Origin: Dechloromonas sp.
GTDB lineage: Bacteria > Pseudomonadota > Gammaproteobacteria > Burkholderiales > Rhodocyclaceae
Direction of reading: 5' to 3'
DNA: 64,000 nucleotides
Assembly: GCA_028689015.1 (NCBI GenBank)
Contig: JAQTXC010000009.1
Coordinates: 1 to 64,000, forward strand
Part shown: piece by piece, positions 18,168 through 29,690 of the stretch
Layout of the letters: each line of letters opens with the position of its first letter
Position numbering within the stretch: the stretch's first letter is position 1
The notes under the pieces: model-generated
Seen by the model: only the letters and a program-made list of their open reading frames with translations
Told to the model about the DNA's origin: nothing
The model's database searches: none
Made by a program: the position numbers and the translations under genes

Positions 18168-18754
18168 AGCAGGGACAGTTGGCGGGCGACCGGGCCAAAA
18201 CTCTTGCGGTGGACGGGCGAGGCACCGTATTTTTCCAGCGCCGCCCGATGCGCGGCGGTCGGATAACCCATGTGCCGGTCAAAACCATACTCGGGATAGT
18301 GCGTGTGCAAGGCCAGCATCCCGGCATCGCGCACCGTTTTGGCCAGGATGGAGGCTGCGGCAATCGAGGCGATCTTGCCGTCACCCTGAACAATGGCTTC
18401 GCTCGGCATCAGCAGGGATGGGCAACGATTGCCATCAATCAAGGCGCGCTCGGGCTGGATGGTCAGGGCGGCGACTGCCCGCTGCATGGCGAGCAGGCTG
18501 GCTTGCAAAATATTGAGGCGGTCGATTTCCTCGACACTGGCTTCAGCCACTGCCCAGGCCAGGGCGTTCTGGCGGATCAGCGTGGCGAGCGCCAGCCGTT
18601 TCTTTTCCGACAGCTTTTTTGAGTCATTCAGGCCGTCGACCGGGCGCATCGGGTCGAGAATGACCGCCGCCGCCACCACCGGTCCGGCCAGCGGTCCTCG
18701 GCCGGCTTCATCGACACCGCAGACCAGACCTTCGGGAATGATCAGCGCAAGCAT
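18164..18754 (-). CDS. rnhB: Ribonuclease HII
   Basis: A 196-residue enzyme that cuts the RNA strand of RNA-DNA hybrids and starts removal of single ribonucleotides from DNA. The catalytic motif [14 protein letters not shown] begins about residue 14, followed by LIDGNR and the [19 protein letters not shown] helix. A longer in-frame start exists, but its extra 61 residues are low-complexity and lie inside lpxB, so I chose the ATG at 18754, giving the family's usual length. It overlaps lpxB by 13 bases. The order lpxA-lpxB-rnhB is shared with many proteobacteria. Confidence 0.93.
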   Translation of the reverse strand: MLALIIPEGLVCGVDEAGRGPLAGPVVAAAVILDPMRPVDGLNDSKKLSEKKRLALATLIRQNALAWAVAEASVEEIDRLNILQASLLAMQRAVAALTIQPERALIDGNRCPSLLMPSEAIVQGDGKIASIAAASILAKTVRDAGMLALHTHYPEYGFDRHMGYPTAAHRAALEKYGASPVHRKSFGPVARQLSLL

Positions 18755-19890
18755 GCCAGCACGGCATTGGCCGCCTTGTCCGCCGTGTTTTGCCGTAACA
18801 GGTGGTGTAGTGCGGTAAATGCCGACTCGATTTCGGCCAGCTTGTCCTGATTCTGATAGAGCTCGACCAGGGCCTCGGCCAGTTTTTCCGGGGTGGCGTC
18901 GTCCTGCAGGATTTCCGGCACGACAAAGCGTCCGCACAGCACATTAGGCAGGCCCACATAGGGTAGATAGGCCATCCGCTTCATCAGCCAGTAGGAGAAT
19001 TTGGCGATTTTGTAGGTAATGACCATCGGCCGCTTGATTAGCGCGGCCTCCAGCGTCGACGTGCCGCTTTTCACCAAGGCCACGTCGCAGGCACCCAGCG
19101 CATCCTGAGCATGGCCGAAGAGCAGCCGAAAGGGGATATCGGCGGCCTGCTGCTGATAAATCGCCATTTCAAATTGCAGGCGGGTTTCTCGGGTAGCCAT
19201 CGGCACGACGAAAACGGCATCCGGCAAATACCGTTCACGAATCACTTTGGCGGTTTGCACGAAGGTCTCGGCCATCGCCGCCAATTCGCCATGCCGACTG
19301 CCCGGCAACAAGGCAAAGATGGGCAGGTCGCGCGGCAGGGCCAGCAATTCGCGGACGGCTTTCTTGTCGGTATGCAGCGGAATGCTGTCGGCCAGCGGAT
19401 GGCCGACATAGGTCACCGGAATGCCTGCTTTTTCGTAGAGCGGCGGCTCCATCGGAAAAAGCGCCAGCACCTGGTCGACCGCGTGCGTGATCTTCTTGAT
19501 CCGCCCACCCCGCCAGGCCCAGATCGACGGGCTGACATAATGGATGGTGCGGATGCCGGCCGACTTGAGATCCTTTTCCAAGCCAAGATTGAAATCCGGC
19601 GCATCCACACCGATGAAAATATCCGGCCGTTCAGCCAGCAGACGACGGCGCAGGCGGCGGCGGATACCGGCAATTTCACGGTAATTTTTCAGGGCATCCC
19701 AATATCCCATGACGGACAAGGTGGCCATTGGCCACCAACTGTCAAAACCCTGGCCTTGCATGCGCGGGCCACCAATACCGAAAAAAACGGCATCGGGATG
19801 CCGTTTTTTCAATGCTGCAATAAGGTGACTGGCCAGCAGGTCACCGGAGGCTTCGCCAGCCACCATGGCAATACGCAGAGGACGCGCCAT
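18742..19890 (-). CDS. lpxB: Lipid-A-disaccharide synthase
   Basis: A 382-residue peripheral membrane glycosyltransferase (GT19) that joins UDP-2,3-diacylglucosamine to lipid X to make the lipid A disaccharide. The N-terminal [15 protein letters not shown], the FFGIGGPRM segment, [17 protein letters not shown] and the late [11 protein letters not shown] motif identify it. I chose the ATG at 19890, two bases after the lpxA stop, rather than an upstream frame start; this gives the standard N-terminus. It is part of the fabZ-lpxA-lpxB-rnhB block. Confidence 0.95.
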   Translation of the reverse strand: MARPLRIAMVAGEASGDLLASHLIAALKKRHPDAVFFGIGGPRMQGQGFDSWWPMATLSVMGYWDALKNYREIAGIRRRLRRRLLAERPDIFIGVDAPDFNLGLEKDLKSAGIRTIHYVSPSIWAWRGGRIKKITHAVDQVLALFPMEPPLYEKAGIPVTYVGHPLADSIPLHTDKKAVRELLALPRDLPIFALLPGSRHGELAAMAETFVQTAKVIRERYLPDAVFVVPMATRETRLQFEMAIYQQQAADIPFRLLFGHAQDALGACDVALVKSGTSTLEAALIKRPMVITYKIAKFSYWLMKRMAYLPYVGLPNVLCGRFVVPEILQDDATPEKLAEALVELYQNQDKLAEIESAFTALHHLLRQNTADKAANAVLACLR

Positions 19891-19891
19891 A

Positions 19892-20662
19892 TCAGCGAAT
19901 GATGCCCCGCTTGGATTGCTGCAGGAATTCGACAAAACGCAATACTTCTGGCTGCGTTTTCCCCTCCTCGGCCAGTTTCAGCTTGGCCTCTTCGAGCAAC
20001 AAACCGGACTTGTACAAGGTCCGGTAGGCCCGCTTCAAGGCCAGCAGCGCCTCCGGCGTAAAGCCACGGCGCTTCAGTCCTTCAACGTTAATGCCGTAGG
20101 GCTGGGCGGTATTGCCGGCCGCCATCAGGTAAGGCGGCACATCCTGCAGAATGACCGAGCCCACCGCCGTCATGACGTGGGCGCCAATGCGGCAGAATTG
20201 ATGAACACCGGTGAAGCCACCCAGAATCGCCCAATCCTCGACCATAACATGACCGGCCAGCTGCGAATTGTTGGCAAAGGTCGTCTTGTTGCCAACCTGG
20301 CAGTCATGGGCAATATGGACGTAGGCCATGATCCAGTTGTCGTCACCGATGCGCGTCACCCCGAGATCCTGCACCGTCCCGAGATTAAAGGTACAAAACT
20401 CGCGAATGGTGTTGCGATCGCCGATTTCCAGGCGGGTCGGCTCGCCGGCGTATTTTTTGTCCTGCGGCACTTCGCCCAGTGAACAAAACTGGAAAATGCG
20501 GTTGTCGCGGCCAATGCGGGTATGGCCCTTGATGACCACATGCGGGCCGATGACAGAGCCGTCACCGATCTCCACATCCGGGCCGATGATCGAATAGGCA
20601 CCGATCTCGACCTTGTTGCCGATCCGGGCCGCCGGATCGATCAGGGCAGTCGGATGAATCAT
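19892..20662 (-). CDS. lpxA: UDP-N-acetylglucosamine acyltransferase
   Basis: A 256-residue left-handed beta-helix acyltransferase that performs the first step of lipid A synthesis, transferring a 3-hydroxyacyl chain from ACP to UDP-GlcNAc. It starts [15 protein letters not shown] and shows many hexapeptide repeats through about residue 190, then a helical C-terminal domain. The catalytic His lies in the [14 protein letters not shown] region. It begins one base after fabZ and is followed by lpxB. Acyl-chain length preference cannot be read with confidence. Confidence 0.96.
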   Translation of the reverse strand: MIHPTALIDPAARIGNKVEIGAYSIIGPDVEIGDGSVIGPHVVIKGHTRIGRDNRIFQFCSLGEVPQDKKYAGEPTRLEIGDRNTIREFCTFNLGTVQDLGVTRIGDDNWIMAYVHIAHDCQVGNKTTFANNSQLAGHVMVEDWAILGGFTGVHQFCRIGAHVMTAVGSVILQDVPPYLMAAGNTAQPYGINVEGLKRRGFTPEALLALKRAYRTLYKSGLLLEEAKLKLAEEGKTQPEVLRFVEFLQQSKRGIIR

Positions 20663-20663
20663 C

Positions 20664-21101
20664 TTACAGTTCCCGCTTAGCGCACATCAGGCGCGCTTCT
20701 GCCGCCAACTGGCCATCGACACGGGCCTCAGCCTTGTATTTCCAGACGCCGCGCATCTGGCGTTCGATCTCGACATGCAGATGCAATTGGTCGCCCGGCA
20801 GCACCGGCTTCTTGAAGCGGGCATCGTCGATACCGGCAAAGTAGAAGACATTGCCTGGCGTCGGCTTTTCACCCAAGGTCTTGAACGACAGAATGCCCGC
20901 CGCCTGAGCCAGCGCCTCCATGATCAAGACGCCCGGCATCACCGGGTAATGTGGAAAATGACCGACAAAAAAAGGCTCATTAACCGTCACATTCTTGTAG
21001 GCATGGATCGATTTACCCGGCTCGATGCTAAGCACACGATCGACCAGCAGGAAGGGGTAACGATGCGGCAGATGCTCGAGAATTTCGCTAATATCCATCA
21101 T
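20664..21101 (-). CDS. fabZ: 3-hydroxyacyl-ACP dehydratase
   Basis: A 145-residue hotdog dehydratase of fatty acid elongation that removes water from 3-hydroxyacyl-ACP. The catalytic His48 ([12 protein letters not shown]) and Glu62 (MEALAQ) are both present, and it begins with [12 protein letters not shown], the FabZ signature. Placed between lpxD and lpxA, it competes with them for the same 3-hydroxyacyl-ACP pool and so sets the balance between phospholipid and lipid A. ATG at 21101 or the adjacent ATG at 21098 are both possible. Confidence 0.96.
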   Translation of the reverse strand: MMDISEILEHLPHRYPFLLVDRVLSIEPGKSIHAYKNVTVNEPFFVGHFPHYPVMPGVLIMEALAQAAGILSFKTLGEKPTPGNVFYFAGIDDARFKKPVLPGDQLHLHVEIERQMRGVWKYKAEARVDGQLAAEARLMCAKREL

Positions 21102-21124
21102 AATAATCAGTCCTTTACTTCTAT

Positions 21125-22144
21125 TTATTTAAGTTTTTTCTCAAGTTCTGCAAGACGTTCGGCCAGCTTGCTCAAGCGCCGGATATGCGCCGCATTGTGC
21201 ACCCAGTTGTCGTGCGCATCGAGCGGAAAAACGCCCGTATGCACCCCCGGCTGCTGAATGCTTTTCATGACAAAGGTGCCCCCGGACACCGTCGCCCCAG
21301 CGGCAATGCGGAGGTGACCGGCGATCATCGCCGCCCCGCCGATGATGCAATGCTCGCCCAGCGTGACACTGCCGGCGATACCGGCACAACCGGCAATCAC
21401 GCTATTGGCACCAATATGGCAGTTATGGGCAATCTGCACCTGGTTGTCGATCTTGCATCCATCACCGATGACCGTATCTTCCAGTGCGCCACGGTCGACC
21501 GTGGTATTGGCACCAATTTCAACGTCATCACCAATCGTCACGCCACCCAACTGCGGAATCTTGACCCACAACGGGCCCTCCGGCGCGAAGCCAAAACCAT
21601 CGGCGCCGATCACCGCACCAGCATGCACAATGCCCCGCGCCCCGATGCGACAACCGTGATAAATCGTCACCCTCGGGTAGAGCCGGGTGTCATCGCCCAG
21701 CGAAACCCCATCACCAATCACGCACCCGGCATGAATACATACCTTTTTCCCGAACACCACACCGCAGCCAATACTGACCCCCGGCCCGATGGCAATGTCG
21801 TCCGGCAAGGGCGAAGCGCTGACCACCGAGGGATGCACGCCCTGCGGCCCCGGCAGTGCCGGGCTGAGCAAGGTCGCCACTCGGGCATAGGCGGCATAGG
21901 GATTACGTAAGACCAGACGCGGGCCAGCAAATCCGTCGGCCATCTCCGGAGCCAGGATGACTGCGGCGGCCTGGGTCGTCTGCAACTGGGCGCGATATTT
22001 CCGATTGGCCAGAAAGGCGATATCGCCTGCACCGGCCGTCGCCAATGTCGCCACCCCGGAAATCAGCGTTTGCCCATCCCCAAGCACATCGCCGCCCAGA
22101 TGGGCGGCGATTTCTGCCAGCGTGAAACTCTTCGCGCCAGCCAA
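21125..22144 (-). CDS. lpxD: UDP-3-O-acylglucosamine N-acyltransferase
   Basis: A 339-residue enzyme of the third lipid A step, N-acylating UDP-3-O-acylglucosamine. It has an N-terminal uridine-binding domain (to about residue 100, with [14 protein letters not shown]), a long left-handed beta-helix of hexapeptide repeats ([15 protein letters not shown], with the catalytic His), and a C-terminal coiled helix ending [13 protein letters not shown]. It lies 5 bases after skp and upstream of fabZ, as in E. coli. Confidence 0.95.
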   Translation of the reverse strand: MAGAKSFTLAEIAAHLGGDVLGDGQTLISGVATLATAGAGDIAFLANRKYRAQLQTTQAAAVILAPEMADGFAGPRLVLRNPYAAYARVATLLSPALPGPQGVHPSVVSASPLPDDIAIGPGVSIGCGVVFGKKVCIHAGCVIGDGVSLGDDTRLYPRVTIYHGCRIGARGIVHAGAVIGADGFGFAPEGPLWVKIPQLGGVTIGDDVEIGANTTVDRGALEDTVIGDGCKIDNQVQIAHNCHIGANSVIAGCAGIAGSVTLGEHCIIGGAAMIAGHLRIAAGATVSGGTFVMKSIQQPGVHTGVFPLDAHDNWVHNAAHIRRLSKLAERLAELEKKLK

Positions 22145-22149
22145 GACGA

Positions 22150-22656
22150 TTACTTCGCTTCGGACAGCGACTTGATCACGCGCTCGGTGATGTCCAGACG
22201 CGGGCTGACCCAGACCACATCTTGCAGGATCAAGTCATACTTCTCGGTTTCAGCAATCTGCTTGATAGCGCGATTGGCCTTCTCGATCACGGCTGCATTT
22301 TCTTCGTTCTGACGCAGATTCAGGTCTTCCCGGAATTCACGCTGGCGACGCTGGAATTCCCGTGACAATTCGCCGAACTCCTTTTCCTTGGTCCGACGAT
22401 CAGTCTCGGCCATGGTCAGGGAGTTCTTTTCCAGGTTTTCCTGCATGCCTTGCAATTGCTTGGCCATGCGCTGCAGATCCTGATCACGCTTGGAAAACTC
22501 GCTTTCCAGCTTTTTGGCAGCTTTCTGGGCCGCCGGCGCATCACGGAAGATGCGCTGGGTATTGACGTAGCCGACTTTCAATTCGGCCGCACCGACACCG
22601 GTGACAAACAGCGCGGACATCAGGGAAGCGAGGACGACGTTCTTGATTTTCAACAT
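22150..22656 (-). CDS. skp: Periplasmic chaperone Skp (OmpH)
   Basis: A 168-residue periplasmic holdase that keeps unfolded outer-membrane proteins soluble on the way to the BAM complex. A signal peptide covers about residues 1-23 (ending VGAAEL), followed by KVGYVNTQRIFRDAP and a long charged coiled coil (residues about 45-120), then a C-terminal strand segment with VVWVSPRLDIT. The length and layout are those of OmpH/Skp. It lies directly after bamA and before lpxD. Confidence 0.94.
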   Translation of the reverse strand: MLKIKNVVLASLMSALFVTGVGAAELKVGYVNTQRIFRDAPAAQKAAKKLESEFSKRDQDLQRMAKQLQGMQENLEKNSLTMAETDRRTKEKEFGELSREFQRRQREFREDLNLRQNEENAAVIEKANRAIKQIAETEKYDLILQDVVWVSPRLDITERVIKSLSEAK

Positions 22657-22668
22657 GACACTCCTGGA

Positions 22669-24954
22669 TCAAAATGTGGTGCCCAGCTGGAACTGGAAGG
22701 TTTCTTTTTTATCCGCACCGGTCGAATTCAGCGGGATACCATAGCTGAACTTGAGCGGTCCGATGGGTGAAATCCAGGCCGCGGACAGGCCGGTAGAATA
22801 CCGCATATCGGTCACCGAGAGCTTCTGGCCCTGGCCATAAACCTGACCAACGTCGAAGAAAAGACCCATACGGAAAGATTTTTCCATGCCTGGCAGGCCC
22901 CACAACAACTCGGCATTACCTACCAGACGGCGATTGCCGCCAATGCGGTATTCGGAACCGGTGGTTGTATCGAGATAGATCGGGCCAAGCGATGACGCCT
23001 TGTAGCCCCGGACCGAACTGACACCGCCGGCGTAAAAATTCTTGAAGAAAGGCAAATCGGACCCGCCCAAGCCATCGGCCTGGCCATATTCGCCATTGAG
23101 CATCAGCGTGAAGCGCTTGTTCAACGGAATGAAATGCTGCAATTGGTAGCTGGCGCGGTAGTACTTCAAATCGCCGCCGGGTGCCGTGACTTCCAGGCTG
23201 GCTTTCTGGTAGGTGCCCTTGGTCGGGAAGAAATAGCTGTCCTTGCCGTCATTGACCCAGTTGAAGGTCAGTGGTAGCGACAAATTGGTGCTACCAAAAT
23301 TCTTGACGTAGTCCTTGTAATACTGCGGACTGGCGTCGTAGGTGTTGATCCGGGTGGAGTCGATCCCGACACCCACACCAATCGACTGCTTTTCGCTGAT
23401 CGGGAAACCGAAGCGCAAACCACCCCCTGTCGATGCCGAGGTGTAGTAAGCAATGGCCGTCGATTCGGTATTGGTCGTCCGGTGGTAAACGTCAAAGCCC
23501 TGGCTAACCCCATCCTGCGTGAAGTAGGGGTTGGTGTAGGAAAAGACGTAGGTGCGGTAAGTCTTGGCCGAATTGACCTGGATCGACACCGCATTGCCAC
23601 TGCCCATAAAGTTATTTTGCGAAATGGCACCGGACAGGATGACACGGTCGGTACTAGACGTCCCCAGACCCAACATCAGGTTGCCAGTCGGCTTCTCGAC
23701 CACATTGACATTCACATCCAGTTGGTCGGCCGTCCCCTGCACCGCCGGCGTCTCGATGGCGACATCGGTGAAGTAGCCCAGACGGTCGATGCGCTGTTTG
23801 GACGCCGTCAACTTGTCACCGTCAAACCAGCCACCTTCCATCTGGCGCATTTCGCGGCGCACGACTTCATCACGCGTTTTGGTATTGCCGGTGATGTTGA
23901 TACGGCGCACATAGACCCGCTTGCCCGGATCAATGAAGATCGTGAAGGCAACGAGACGCTTGTCCTTATCGACCTCAGGCACGGCATTGACGTTGGCGAA
24001 GGCGTAACCTTCCTTGCCCAGGCGATCGCTGATCGCCTTGGTTGAATCGTTAAGACGCTGCCGGGAAAAAATATCCCCCGCCTTGAGGACCACCAGCTTC
24101 TTCAGCTCGTCCTCGGTCATCTTGAAATCACCGGCCAATTTGACCGACGACACCTGATAACGCTCGCCTTCGCTGACATTGGCCGTGATGTACACATCCT
24201 GCTTGTCCGGCGAAATGGAGACCTGCGTGGACTCGACATTGAATTCGAGATAGCCCTGATCAAGGTAAAAGGACTTCAGCTTTTCCAGATCAGCCGACAG
24301 TTTCTGCTTGGAATACTGGTCATTCTTCGAATACCAGGTAAACCAGCCTGGCGTCGTCAGTTCAAACAGAGCGAGCAATTCCTTGTCCGAAAAGGCCTTG
24401 GCGCCAACGATATTGATCTGCTTGATCTTGGCCGCTTCGCCTTCGTCGAAATTCAGGTTGATGCCGACCCGGTTGCGTTCCAGCGGAGTCACGGTCGTCG
24501 TGATATTGACTGCATACTTGCCGCGGGTCAGGTACTGGCGTTTGAGCTCCTGCTCGGCACGATCAAGTAAGGCACGGTCAAAAATACGCCCTTCGGCAAT
24601 ACCGGTTTCCTTCAAGGCCTTGAGGATGACATCCTTGTCGAATTCCTTCAGTCCGACGAAGTTGACCGCGGCAATGGCCGGACGCTCGTGCAGAACAATG
24701 ACCATGACATCCTGCTCGACCTCAACCCGGACATCCTTGAAGAAACCGGTGGCAAACAAGGCCTTGATCGACTCGGCGGCCTTTTCTTCCGTCAGGGTAT
24801 CGCCAACCTTGACCGGCAAATAGCTGAACACCGTGCCGGCTTCGGTCCGCTGGACACCCTCGATACGGATATCCTTGACAGCAAACGGCTCGAACGCCAT
24901 GGCCGGCAAACTGAAAAGACCGGCAACCAAAACAGACAACAGGGATTTTTTCAT
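22669..24954 (-). CDS. bamA: Outer-membrane assembly factor BamA
   Basis: A 761-residue outer-membrane protein, the essential core of the beta-barrel assembly machine. A signal peptide (residues 1-20, ending PAMA), five POTRA domains (about 21-420), and a 16-strand barrel are evident. The barrel holds the conserved VRGY motif (SVRGYKASSLGP) and ends with Phe (QLGTTF), the usual outer-membrane sorting signal. It sits between rseP and skp, the conserved order, and 5 bases separate it from rseP. Confidence 0.97.
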   Translation of the reverse strand: MKKSLLSVLVAGLFSLPAMAFEPFAVKDIRIEGVQRTEAGTVFSYLPVKVGDTLTEEKAAESIKALFATGFFKDVRVEVEQDVMVIVLHERPAIAAVNFVGLKEFDKDVILKALKETGIAEGRIFDRALLDRAEQELKRQYLTRGKYAVNITTTVTPLERNRVGINLNFDEGEAAKIKQINIVGAKAFSDKELLALFELTTPGWFTWYSKNDQYSKQKLSADLEKLKSFYLDQGYLEFNVESTQVSISPDKQDVYITANVSEGERYQVSSVKLAGDFKMTEDELKKLVVLKAGDIFSRQRLNDSTKAISDRLGKEGYAFANVNAVPEVDKDKRLVAFTIFIDPGKRVYVRRINITGNTKTRDEVVRREMRQMEGGWFDGDKLTASKQRIDRLGYFTDVAIETPAVQGTADQLDVNVNVVEKPTGNLMLGLGTSSTDRVILSGAISQNNFMGSGNAVSIQVNSAKTYRTYVFSYTNPYFTQDGVSQGFDVYHRTTNTESTAIAYYTSASTGGGLRFGFPISEKQSIGVGVGIDSTRINTYDASPQYYKDYVKNFGSTNLSLPLTFNWVNDGKDSYFFPTKGTYQKASLEVTAPGGDLKYYRASYQLQHFIPLNKRFTLMLNGEYGQADGLGGSDLPFFKNFYAGGVSSVRGYKASSLGPIYLDTTTGSEYRIGGNRRLVGNAELLWGLPGMEKSFRMGLFFDVGQVYGQGQKLSVTDMRYSTGLSAAWISPIGPLKFSYGIPLNSTGADKKETFQFQLGTTF

Positions 24955-24959
24955 CGCGT

Positions 24960-26327
24960 TCAGCCGCCCAAGAGGCGATTAATGTCATTTAAAAAAGCGA
25001 AAGCCATCAAGGCAAACAAAATGGACAGACCAATGCGCTGTCCTATTTCCATCGCCCGCTCTGACAGCGGGCGGCGCCTGACGACTTCGAGAAGATAATA
25101 CATCAAATGCCCCCCATCCAGCACCGGGATGGGCAGCAGATTCAGGACCCCCAGGCTGATGCTCACCATGGCCATGAACTTGAGGTAGTAATCGATCCCC
25201 AGGCGCGCCGACTGTCCAGCGTAATCGGCAATGGTGACCGGGCCTGAGAGGTTTTTCAGTGACACCTCGCCAGTCAGCATCTTGCCGAGCATGACCAGAC
25301 TGAACACCGATTTGTCCCAGGTTTCCTCGACCGCCTTGAACAGCGCATCGAGCGGCGGATAGCTGACAAAGGTCCGCAAATCGCGTTTGATCGCCTCACC
25401 ATCCGCCACGGCGATCCCCAGTTTACCCAAGGTTCGTCCCTGTTCGGTTTTGCCCTCGGGACGGGCGTCGACCGTAAGCAGCTCGCCATCGCGTTCAATC
25501 GTCAATTGCAGCCAGATATCAGCTGAATCGCGGACGATCAGGACCAAATCATGCCAGTTCGCAATCGGTTTCTGGTCGATTTCGAGCACCCGGTCACCCG
25601 GCTGCAGGCCCGCGGCTTCGCCCGGCCCATCGGCCACCACCCGACCAATCACCGGCGGCAGTTCGGGACGGTAAAAACGTATGCCCAGGCGTTCGAGCGC
25701 ATCGCCCTCCCAACCGTCCTCACCCGCGCTAGCCAGAAAAAGCCGACGGGTCACGATCAATCCACGCTCATCCATCACTTCCAGATCAGCACTTTCCTGA
25801 TCCACAGCCTTGTGCAGCAAGGCCCACCGTAAATCACTCCAGGTCGCTACAGCCTCGCCATCCACTCGACGGACTTGATCGCCATTGGCCAGTTGGGCCA
25901 TCGCCGCCGGCGTATCATCCGGTGGCCCACCCAGAATAGGCAACAGCTCCTGGCTGCCGGCCATGAAGACCGCCCAATACAGCAAAATTGCCAAGCTGAA
26001 ATTGGCCAGCGGTCCGGCCGCGACAATGAAACTGCGCCGACCAACCGTCTGCCGGTTGAAAGCGCGGTGCTGTTCAGCCACATCCACCGGCGCTTCCCGC
26101 TCATCAAGCATGCGCACATAGCCGCCTAACGGCAGCGCACTGACCGACCAGGCGGTCTGGTCACGACCCAGGCAACGCTGCCACAGCACTGGCCCGAAAC
26201 CGACGGAGAAGCGCAAGACCTTGACCCCGCACAGGCGGGCCGCGGTGTAATGTCCCAATTCGTGGATGACGATCAGAACGCCCAGGACAATGACAAAGGC
26301 GCCGAGATAAAACGGTAATTGGCTCAC
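24960..26327 (-). CDS. rseP: Site-2 zinc protease RseP
   Basis: A 455-residue inner-membrane metalloprotease that cuts the anti-sigma factor RseA within the membrane and clears signal-peptide remnants. The zinc site HELGH is at residues 22-26 in the first membrane helix, and the second metal motif [13 protein letters not shown] lies near the C-terminus. Two PDZ domains sit between (about 125-310, with [18 protein letters not shown]). Four membrane segments fit the family. It overlaps dxr by 4 bases. Confidence 0.95.
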   Translation of the reverse strand: MSQLPFYLGAFVIVLGVLIVIHELGHYTAARLCGVKVLRFSVGFGPVLWQRCLGRDQTAWSVSALPLGGYVRMLDEREAPVDVAEQHRAFNRQTVGRRSFIVAAGPLANFSLAILLYWAVFMAGSQELLPILGGPPDDTPAAMAQLANGDQVRRVDGEAVATWSDLRWALLHKAVDQESADLEVMDERGLIVTRRLFLASAGEDGWEGDALERLGIRFYRPELPPVIGRVVADGPGEAAGLQPGDRVLEIDQKPIANWHDLVLIVRDSADIWLQLTIERDGELLTVDARPEGKTEQGRTLGKLGIAVADGEAIKRDLRTFVSYPPLDALFKAVEETWDKSVFSLVMLGKMLTGEVSLKNLSGPVTIADYAGQSARLGIDYYLKFMAMVSISLGVLNLLPIPVLDGGHLMYYLLEVVRRRPLSERAMEIGQRIGLSILFALMAFAFLNDINRLLGG

Positions 26328-27514
26328 GTAAAACGCCGTTCCTGCAACATCCGGTGGGCCCGTTGCCGTGCCTCGGCATCGGCCGCCAGCACATCGGCCA
26401 GATTTCCTTCTGGCCCCGCCGGCAAGGCGGCGAGCACGGCCGCATTGAGCTGGGCAATACCCAAAAACGGCAACTGACCATCAAGGAATGCCGCTACCGC
26501 CACCTCATTGGCGGCATTGAGGATTGCCGGGGCAGTGCCGCCGCTGGCCAGCACCTCATAGGCCAGACGCAGGCAGGGGAAACGATCGAAATCCGGGGCG
26601 TAAAAATCAAGGTGGGCGATCTTGAACAAATCGAGCGGCGCCACCCCGGCATCAATCCGCTCCGGCCAGGCCAGCGCATAGGCAATCGGCGTCCGCATGT
26701 CGGGATGGCCTAACTGGGCGAGCACTGAGCCATCGCTGTATTGCACGGCAGAATGGATGACGCTCTGCGGATGAACGACCACCTGGATGGTTTCCGGCGC
26801 CGCGTCAAAAATCCAGCGCGCCTCGATCACCTCCAGACCCTTGTTCATCATGGTCGCTGAATCGACTGAAATCTTGCGGCCCATCACCCAGTTGGGATGG
26901 GCGCAGGCCTGCTCCGGTGTCACCGCCGCCAGATCGGCCAGCGGCGTGGTCCTGAAGGGCCCCCCCGAGGCGGTCAGCAGAATTTTTTGCACACCGCAAG
27001 CGCTCAAGCCGCGAGCGAAGTCACCGGGCAGCGACTGGAAAATAGCGTTATGTTCGCTGTCGACCGGCAACAACACGGCCGCATGCGTCTTGACCGCATC
27101 CATGAACAGTTCGCCGGCCATGACCAGCACTTCCTTGTTGGCCAGCAAGACCTTTTTACCGGCCCGCGCGGCAGCCAAGGTTGGCTCGAGGCCGGCCGCG
27201 CCCACGATGGCAGCCATCACCGCATCGACCGCCGGATGCGCCGCCATCTCGACCAAGGCCGAGACACCGTAGCGCACTTCAGTGGCTAAACCAGCCGCCC
27301 GGCAGCGTTGAGCCAGATCATCGGCCAGCGCCGCATCACGCACCACCGCATAGGTCGGCTGAACCGCCAGGCATTGCTCGAACACCTTATCGACCTGGCT
27401 ATGCGCACAGAGGGCAAACACCCGGTATCGATCCGGATGACGGCAAATGACATCCAGTGTACTGACACCGATCGAACCGGTCGAACCGAGGATGGTAATG
27501 GCTTGTTGGCTCAT
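26324..27514 (-). CDS. dxr: 1-deoxy-D-xylulose 5-phosphate reductoisomerase
   Basis: A 396-residue enzyme of the MEP isoprenoid pathway that converts DXP to MEP with NADPH. The Rossmann motif ILGSTGSIG begins near residue 7, followed by [13 protein letters not shown]-like sequence ([10 protein letters not shown]) and the GWPERID region before the helical C-terminal domain. I chose the ATG at 27514, seven codons inside the longest frame, since it overlaps the cdsA stop by 4 bases and gives the standard N-terminus. It provides precursors for UppS in the same operon. Confidence 0.96.
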   Translation of the reverse strand: MSQQAITILGSTGSIGVSTLDVICRHPDRYRVFALCAHSQVDKVFEQCLAVQPTYAVVRDAALADDLAQRCRAAGLATEVRYGVSALVEMAAHPAVDAVMAAIVGAAGLEPTLAAARAGKKVLLANKEVLVMAGELFMDAVKTHAAVLLPVDSEHNAIFQSLPGDFARGLSACGVQKILLTASGGPFRTTPLADLAAVTPEQACAHPNWVMGRKISVDSATMMNKGLEVIEARWIFDAAPETIQVVVHPQSVIHSAVQYSDGSVLAQLGHPDMRTPIAYALAWPERIDAGVAPLDLFKIAHLDFYAPDFDRFPCLRLAYEVLASGGTAPAILNAANEVAVAAFLDGQLPFLGIAQLNAAVLAALPAGPEGNLADVLAADAEARQRAHRMLQERRFT

Positions 27515-28347
27515 GCGGCAACAGACAGGAAGCACAGCCAGACAAAGGCGACAACGGGTAGTGTCGAGGTCAGGCTATCGATCCGATCCAGCACCCCGCC
27601 ATGGCCGGGCAAGACATGGCTACTGTCCTTGATGCCGGCCTGACGCTTGAGCAGCGACTCGAACAAATCACCGATGATGCTGATCGCCGTCAGCGCTGGC
27701 AACAACAGCAGCCACCAGGGCAAGGGCAGCAAATCCGGAAAAGCCGTCTGACGCAGCAGTAGACCGTAAAGGGCAACGCCCAGCAAGGCACCGTAGGCAC
27801 CTTCCCGCGTCTTGCCCGGACTGATGCTGGGTGCCAACTTGTGGCGGCCAAAACGCCGGCCAGCAAAATAGGCCGCAATGTCAGCCATCCAGACGATGGC
27901 AAAAACAGCCAGCAGCACCAGCGGCGAGACGGCACGCAACTGAACCATGGCCAGCCAGGTGGGGAAAAGCAGCAAGCCCCCCACCAGCAAACCAGAGACC
28001 CCAGTCAGCGCCCATTTGTGGCGCAACCAGAATGGCATCAACAGACACCAGAACGCGGTCGACAGGCCATACAGGGCAAAAACCCAGGGGGCGCCTGGCG
28101 CAAAAGTCGCACCGGCACCGATGGCCAGGGGATCCAGTGACGCCAGGCCGACGCAAATCAGGGCCACCACCAGGCCCAGCAGACGACGACGCGCCTCGGC
28201 CCAACCGAGTAGCCCGCCCCACTCCCAGCCGGCCACGCCGATAAAGGCAGCAACCAGCCAGGCCCAAGCTGCCTGCGGCAGCCAGAACAGGCTGGGCAGG
28301 AGGACCGCCATCATCAACAAGGCGGTAATGACACGGGTTTTAAGCAT
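27511..28347 (-). CDS. cdsA: Phosphatidate cytidylyltransferase
   Basis: A 278-residue inner-membrane enzyme that makes CDP-diacylglycerol from phosphatidic acid and CTP. There are about eight hydrophobic helices, and the family signature falls in the last third ([16 protein letters not shown], then [38 protein letters not shown]). I use the ATG at 28347 (MLKTRVIT); the longer frame start adds 33 residues that lie within uppS. It overlaps uppS by 8 bases and dxr by 4. Confidence 0.95.
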   Translation of the reverse strand: MLKTRVITALLMMAVLLPSLFWLPQAAWAWLVAAFIGVAGWEWGGLLGWAEARRRLLGLVVALICVGLASLDPLAIGAGATFAPGAPWVFALYGLSTAFWCLLMPFWLRHKWALTGVSGLLVGGLLLFPTWLAMVQLRAVSPLVLLAVFAIVWMADIAAYFAGRRFGRHKLAPSISPGKTREGAYGALLGVALYGLLLRQTAFPDLLPLPWWLLLLPALTAISIIGDLFESLLKRQAGIKDSSHVLPGHGGVLDRIDSLTSTLPVVAFVWLCFLSVAA

Positions 28348-29107
28348 GCGGTGGCGCGCTTGATTGCAACTGTTCGCTCGTCCGCCCAAAACGACGCTCG
28401 CGCTGCTGATAGGAAGCAATCGCCTGCCCGAAGGCCGCCTGATCAAAATCAGGCCACAGGGTATCGGTAAAATACAGTTCGGCGTACGCCAGTTGCCAGA
28501 GCAGGAAATTACTGATGCGCTGTTCTCCGCCGGTGCGGATGAAGAGATCCGGCTCGGGCGCGTAGTGCATCGTCAGATACGGCTCAAGATCACTTTCCTG
28601 CCAGGTGTCGTGCTTGTCAGGCTGAGCCGCCAGCATGCGATTGACGGCCTGCATGATGTCCCAACGACCACCGTAATTGGCGGCGATGGTCAGATCCAGC
28701 TGGGTGTTCTCAGCCGTACGCGCCTCGGCCGCTTGAATCAGTTGCTGCAAGCGCGGCTCGAAACGTGACAGATCACCGATCACCCGCAGGCGAACGCCAT
28801 TACGATGCAACCTGTCCACTTCCTGCTCTAGCGCCTTGACGAAGAGCTGCATCAGCAACGACACCTCTTCTTGCGGTCGACGCCAGTTTTCGGATGAAAA
28901 AGCGAACAGCGTCAGGTAACGGACCCCCTGGTCGAGACAATGACGCACCATCTCGCGCACGGCATCAACGCCTTTGACATGCCCCGCCACCCGGGGCATG
29001 AAGCGCTTTTTCGCCCAACGACCGTTACCGTCCATAATGACAGCAACATGTTCCGGAACGGCGGGCGCCGACGGAATCTGCCGAGTAGAACTCGAGAACA
29101 AGGCCAT
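28340..29107 (-). CDS. uppS: Undecaprenyl diphosphate synthase
   Basis: A 255-residue cis-prenyltransferase that builds the C55 lipid carrier for peptidoglycan and O-antigen. The active-site loop [12 protein letters not shown] carries catalytic Asp26, followed by [18 protein letters not shown] and the late [23 protein letters not shown]. The length is as expected. It lies 14 bases after frr and overlaps cdsA. Confidence 0.96.
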   Translation of the reverse strand: MALFSSSTRQIPSAPAVPEHVAVIMDGNGRWAKKRFMPRVAGHVKGVDAVREMVRHCLDQGVRYLTLFAFSSENWRRPQEEVSLLMQLFVKALEQEVDRLHRNGVRLRVIGDLSRFEPRLQQLIQAAEARTAENTQLDLTIAANYGGRWDIMQAVNRMLAAQPDKHDTWQESDLEPYLTMHYAPEPDLFIRTGGEQRISNFLLWQLAYAELYFTDTLWPDFDQAAFGQAIASYQQRERRFGRTSEQLQSSAPPHA

Positions 29108-29121
29108 TCAGCTGCTGCGAA

Positions 29122-29679
29122 TCAGATCTGCAACAGCTCGGCCTCTTTCGTGGCGAGCATCTTGTCAACTTCAGCGATGTACTTGTCAGTCAGTTTTTGA
29201 ACGTCATCCTGGGTCCGACGCTCGTCGTCCTCAGGAATTTCACCCTTTTTCAGCGCATCCTTCAGATGCGTATTGGCGTCACGACGCAGGTTACGGATCG
29301 CCACCTTGGCACCCTCACCTTCGTTTTTGACGATTTTGATCATTTCCTTGCGACGCTCTTCGGTCAGTGCCGGCATCGGCACCCGAATCAATTCACCCTG
29401 CGAGGCCGGGTTCAGGCCCAGATCGGAATCGCGAATGGCTTTTTCGATCTTTTGCAGCATGTTTCTTTCCCACGGCTGAACACCCAGCGTGCGGGCATCA
29501 ACCAAGGTGATGTTGGCTACTTGGTTCACCGGCACCGGCGAACCATAGTAATCCACCTGAACATGGTCGAGCAGGCCGATATGCGCCCGGCCGGTACGAA
29601 CTTTCAGGAGATCGTTTTTCAACGCCTCCAAGGACTTCTGCATCTTGTGTTCGGCAGTTTGCTTCAATTCAGCAATCAT
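29122..29679 (-). CDS. frr: Ribosome recycling factor
   Basis: A 185-residue factor that, with EF-G, splits the post-termination ribosome. The sequence runs through the family pattern: an N-terminal helix ([23 protein letters not shown]), domain II with [16 protein letters not shown], then the long helices of domain I ending in the [16 protein letters not shown] segment. It follows pyrH by 11 bases. Confidence 0.97.
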   Translation of the reverse strand: MIAELKQTAEHKMQKSLEALKNDLLKVRTGRAHIGLLDHVQVDYYGSPVPVNQVANITLVDARTLGVQPWERNMLQKIEKAIRDSDLGLNPASQGELIRVPMPALTEERRKEMIKIVKNEGEGAKVAIRNLRRDANTHLKDALKKGEIPEDDERRTQDDVQKLTDKYIAEVDKMLATKEAELLQI

Positions 29680-29690
29680 TCGGTTCTCCC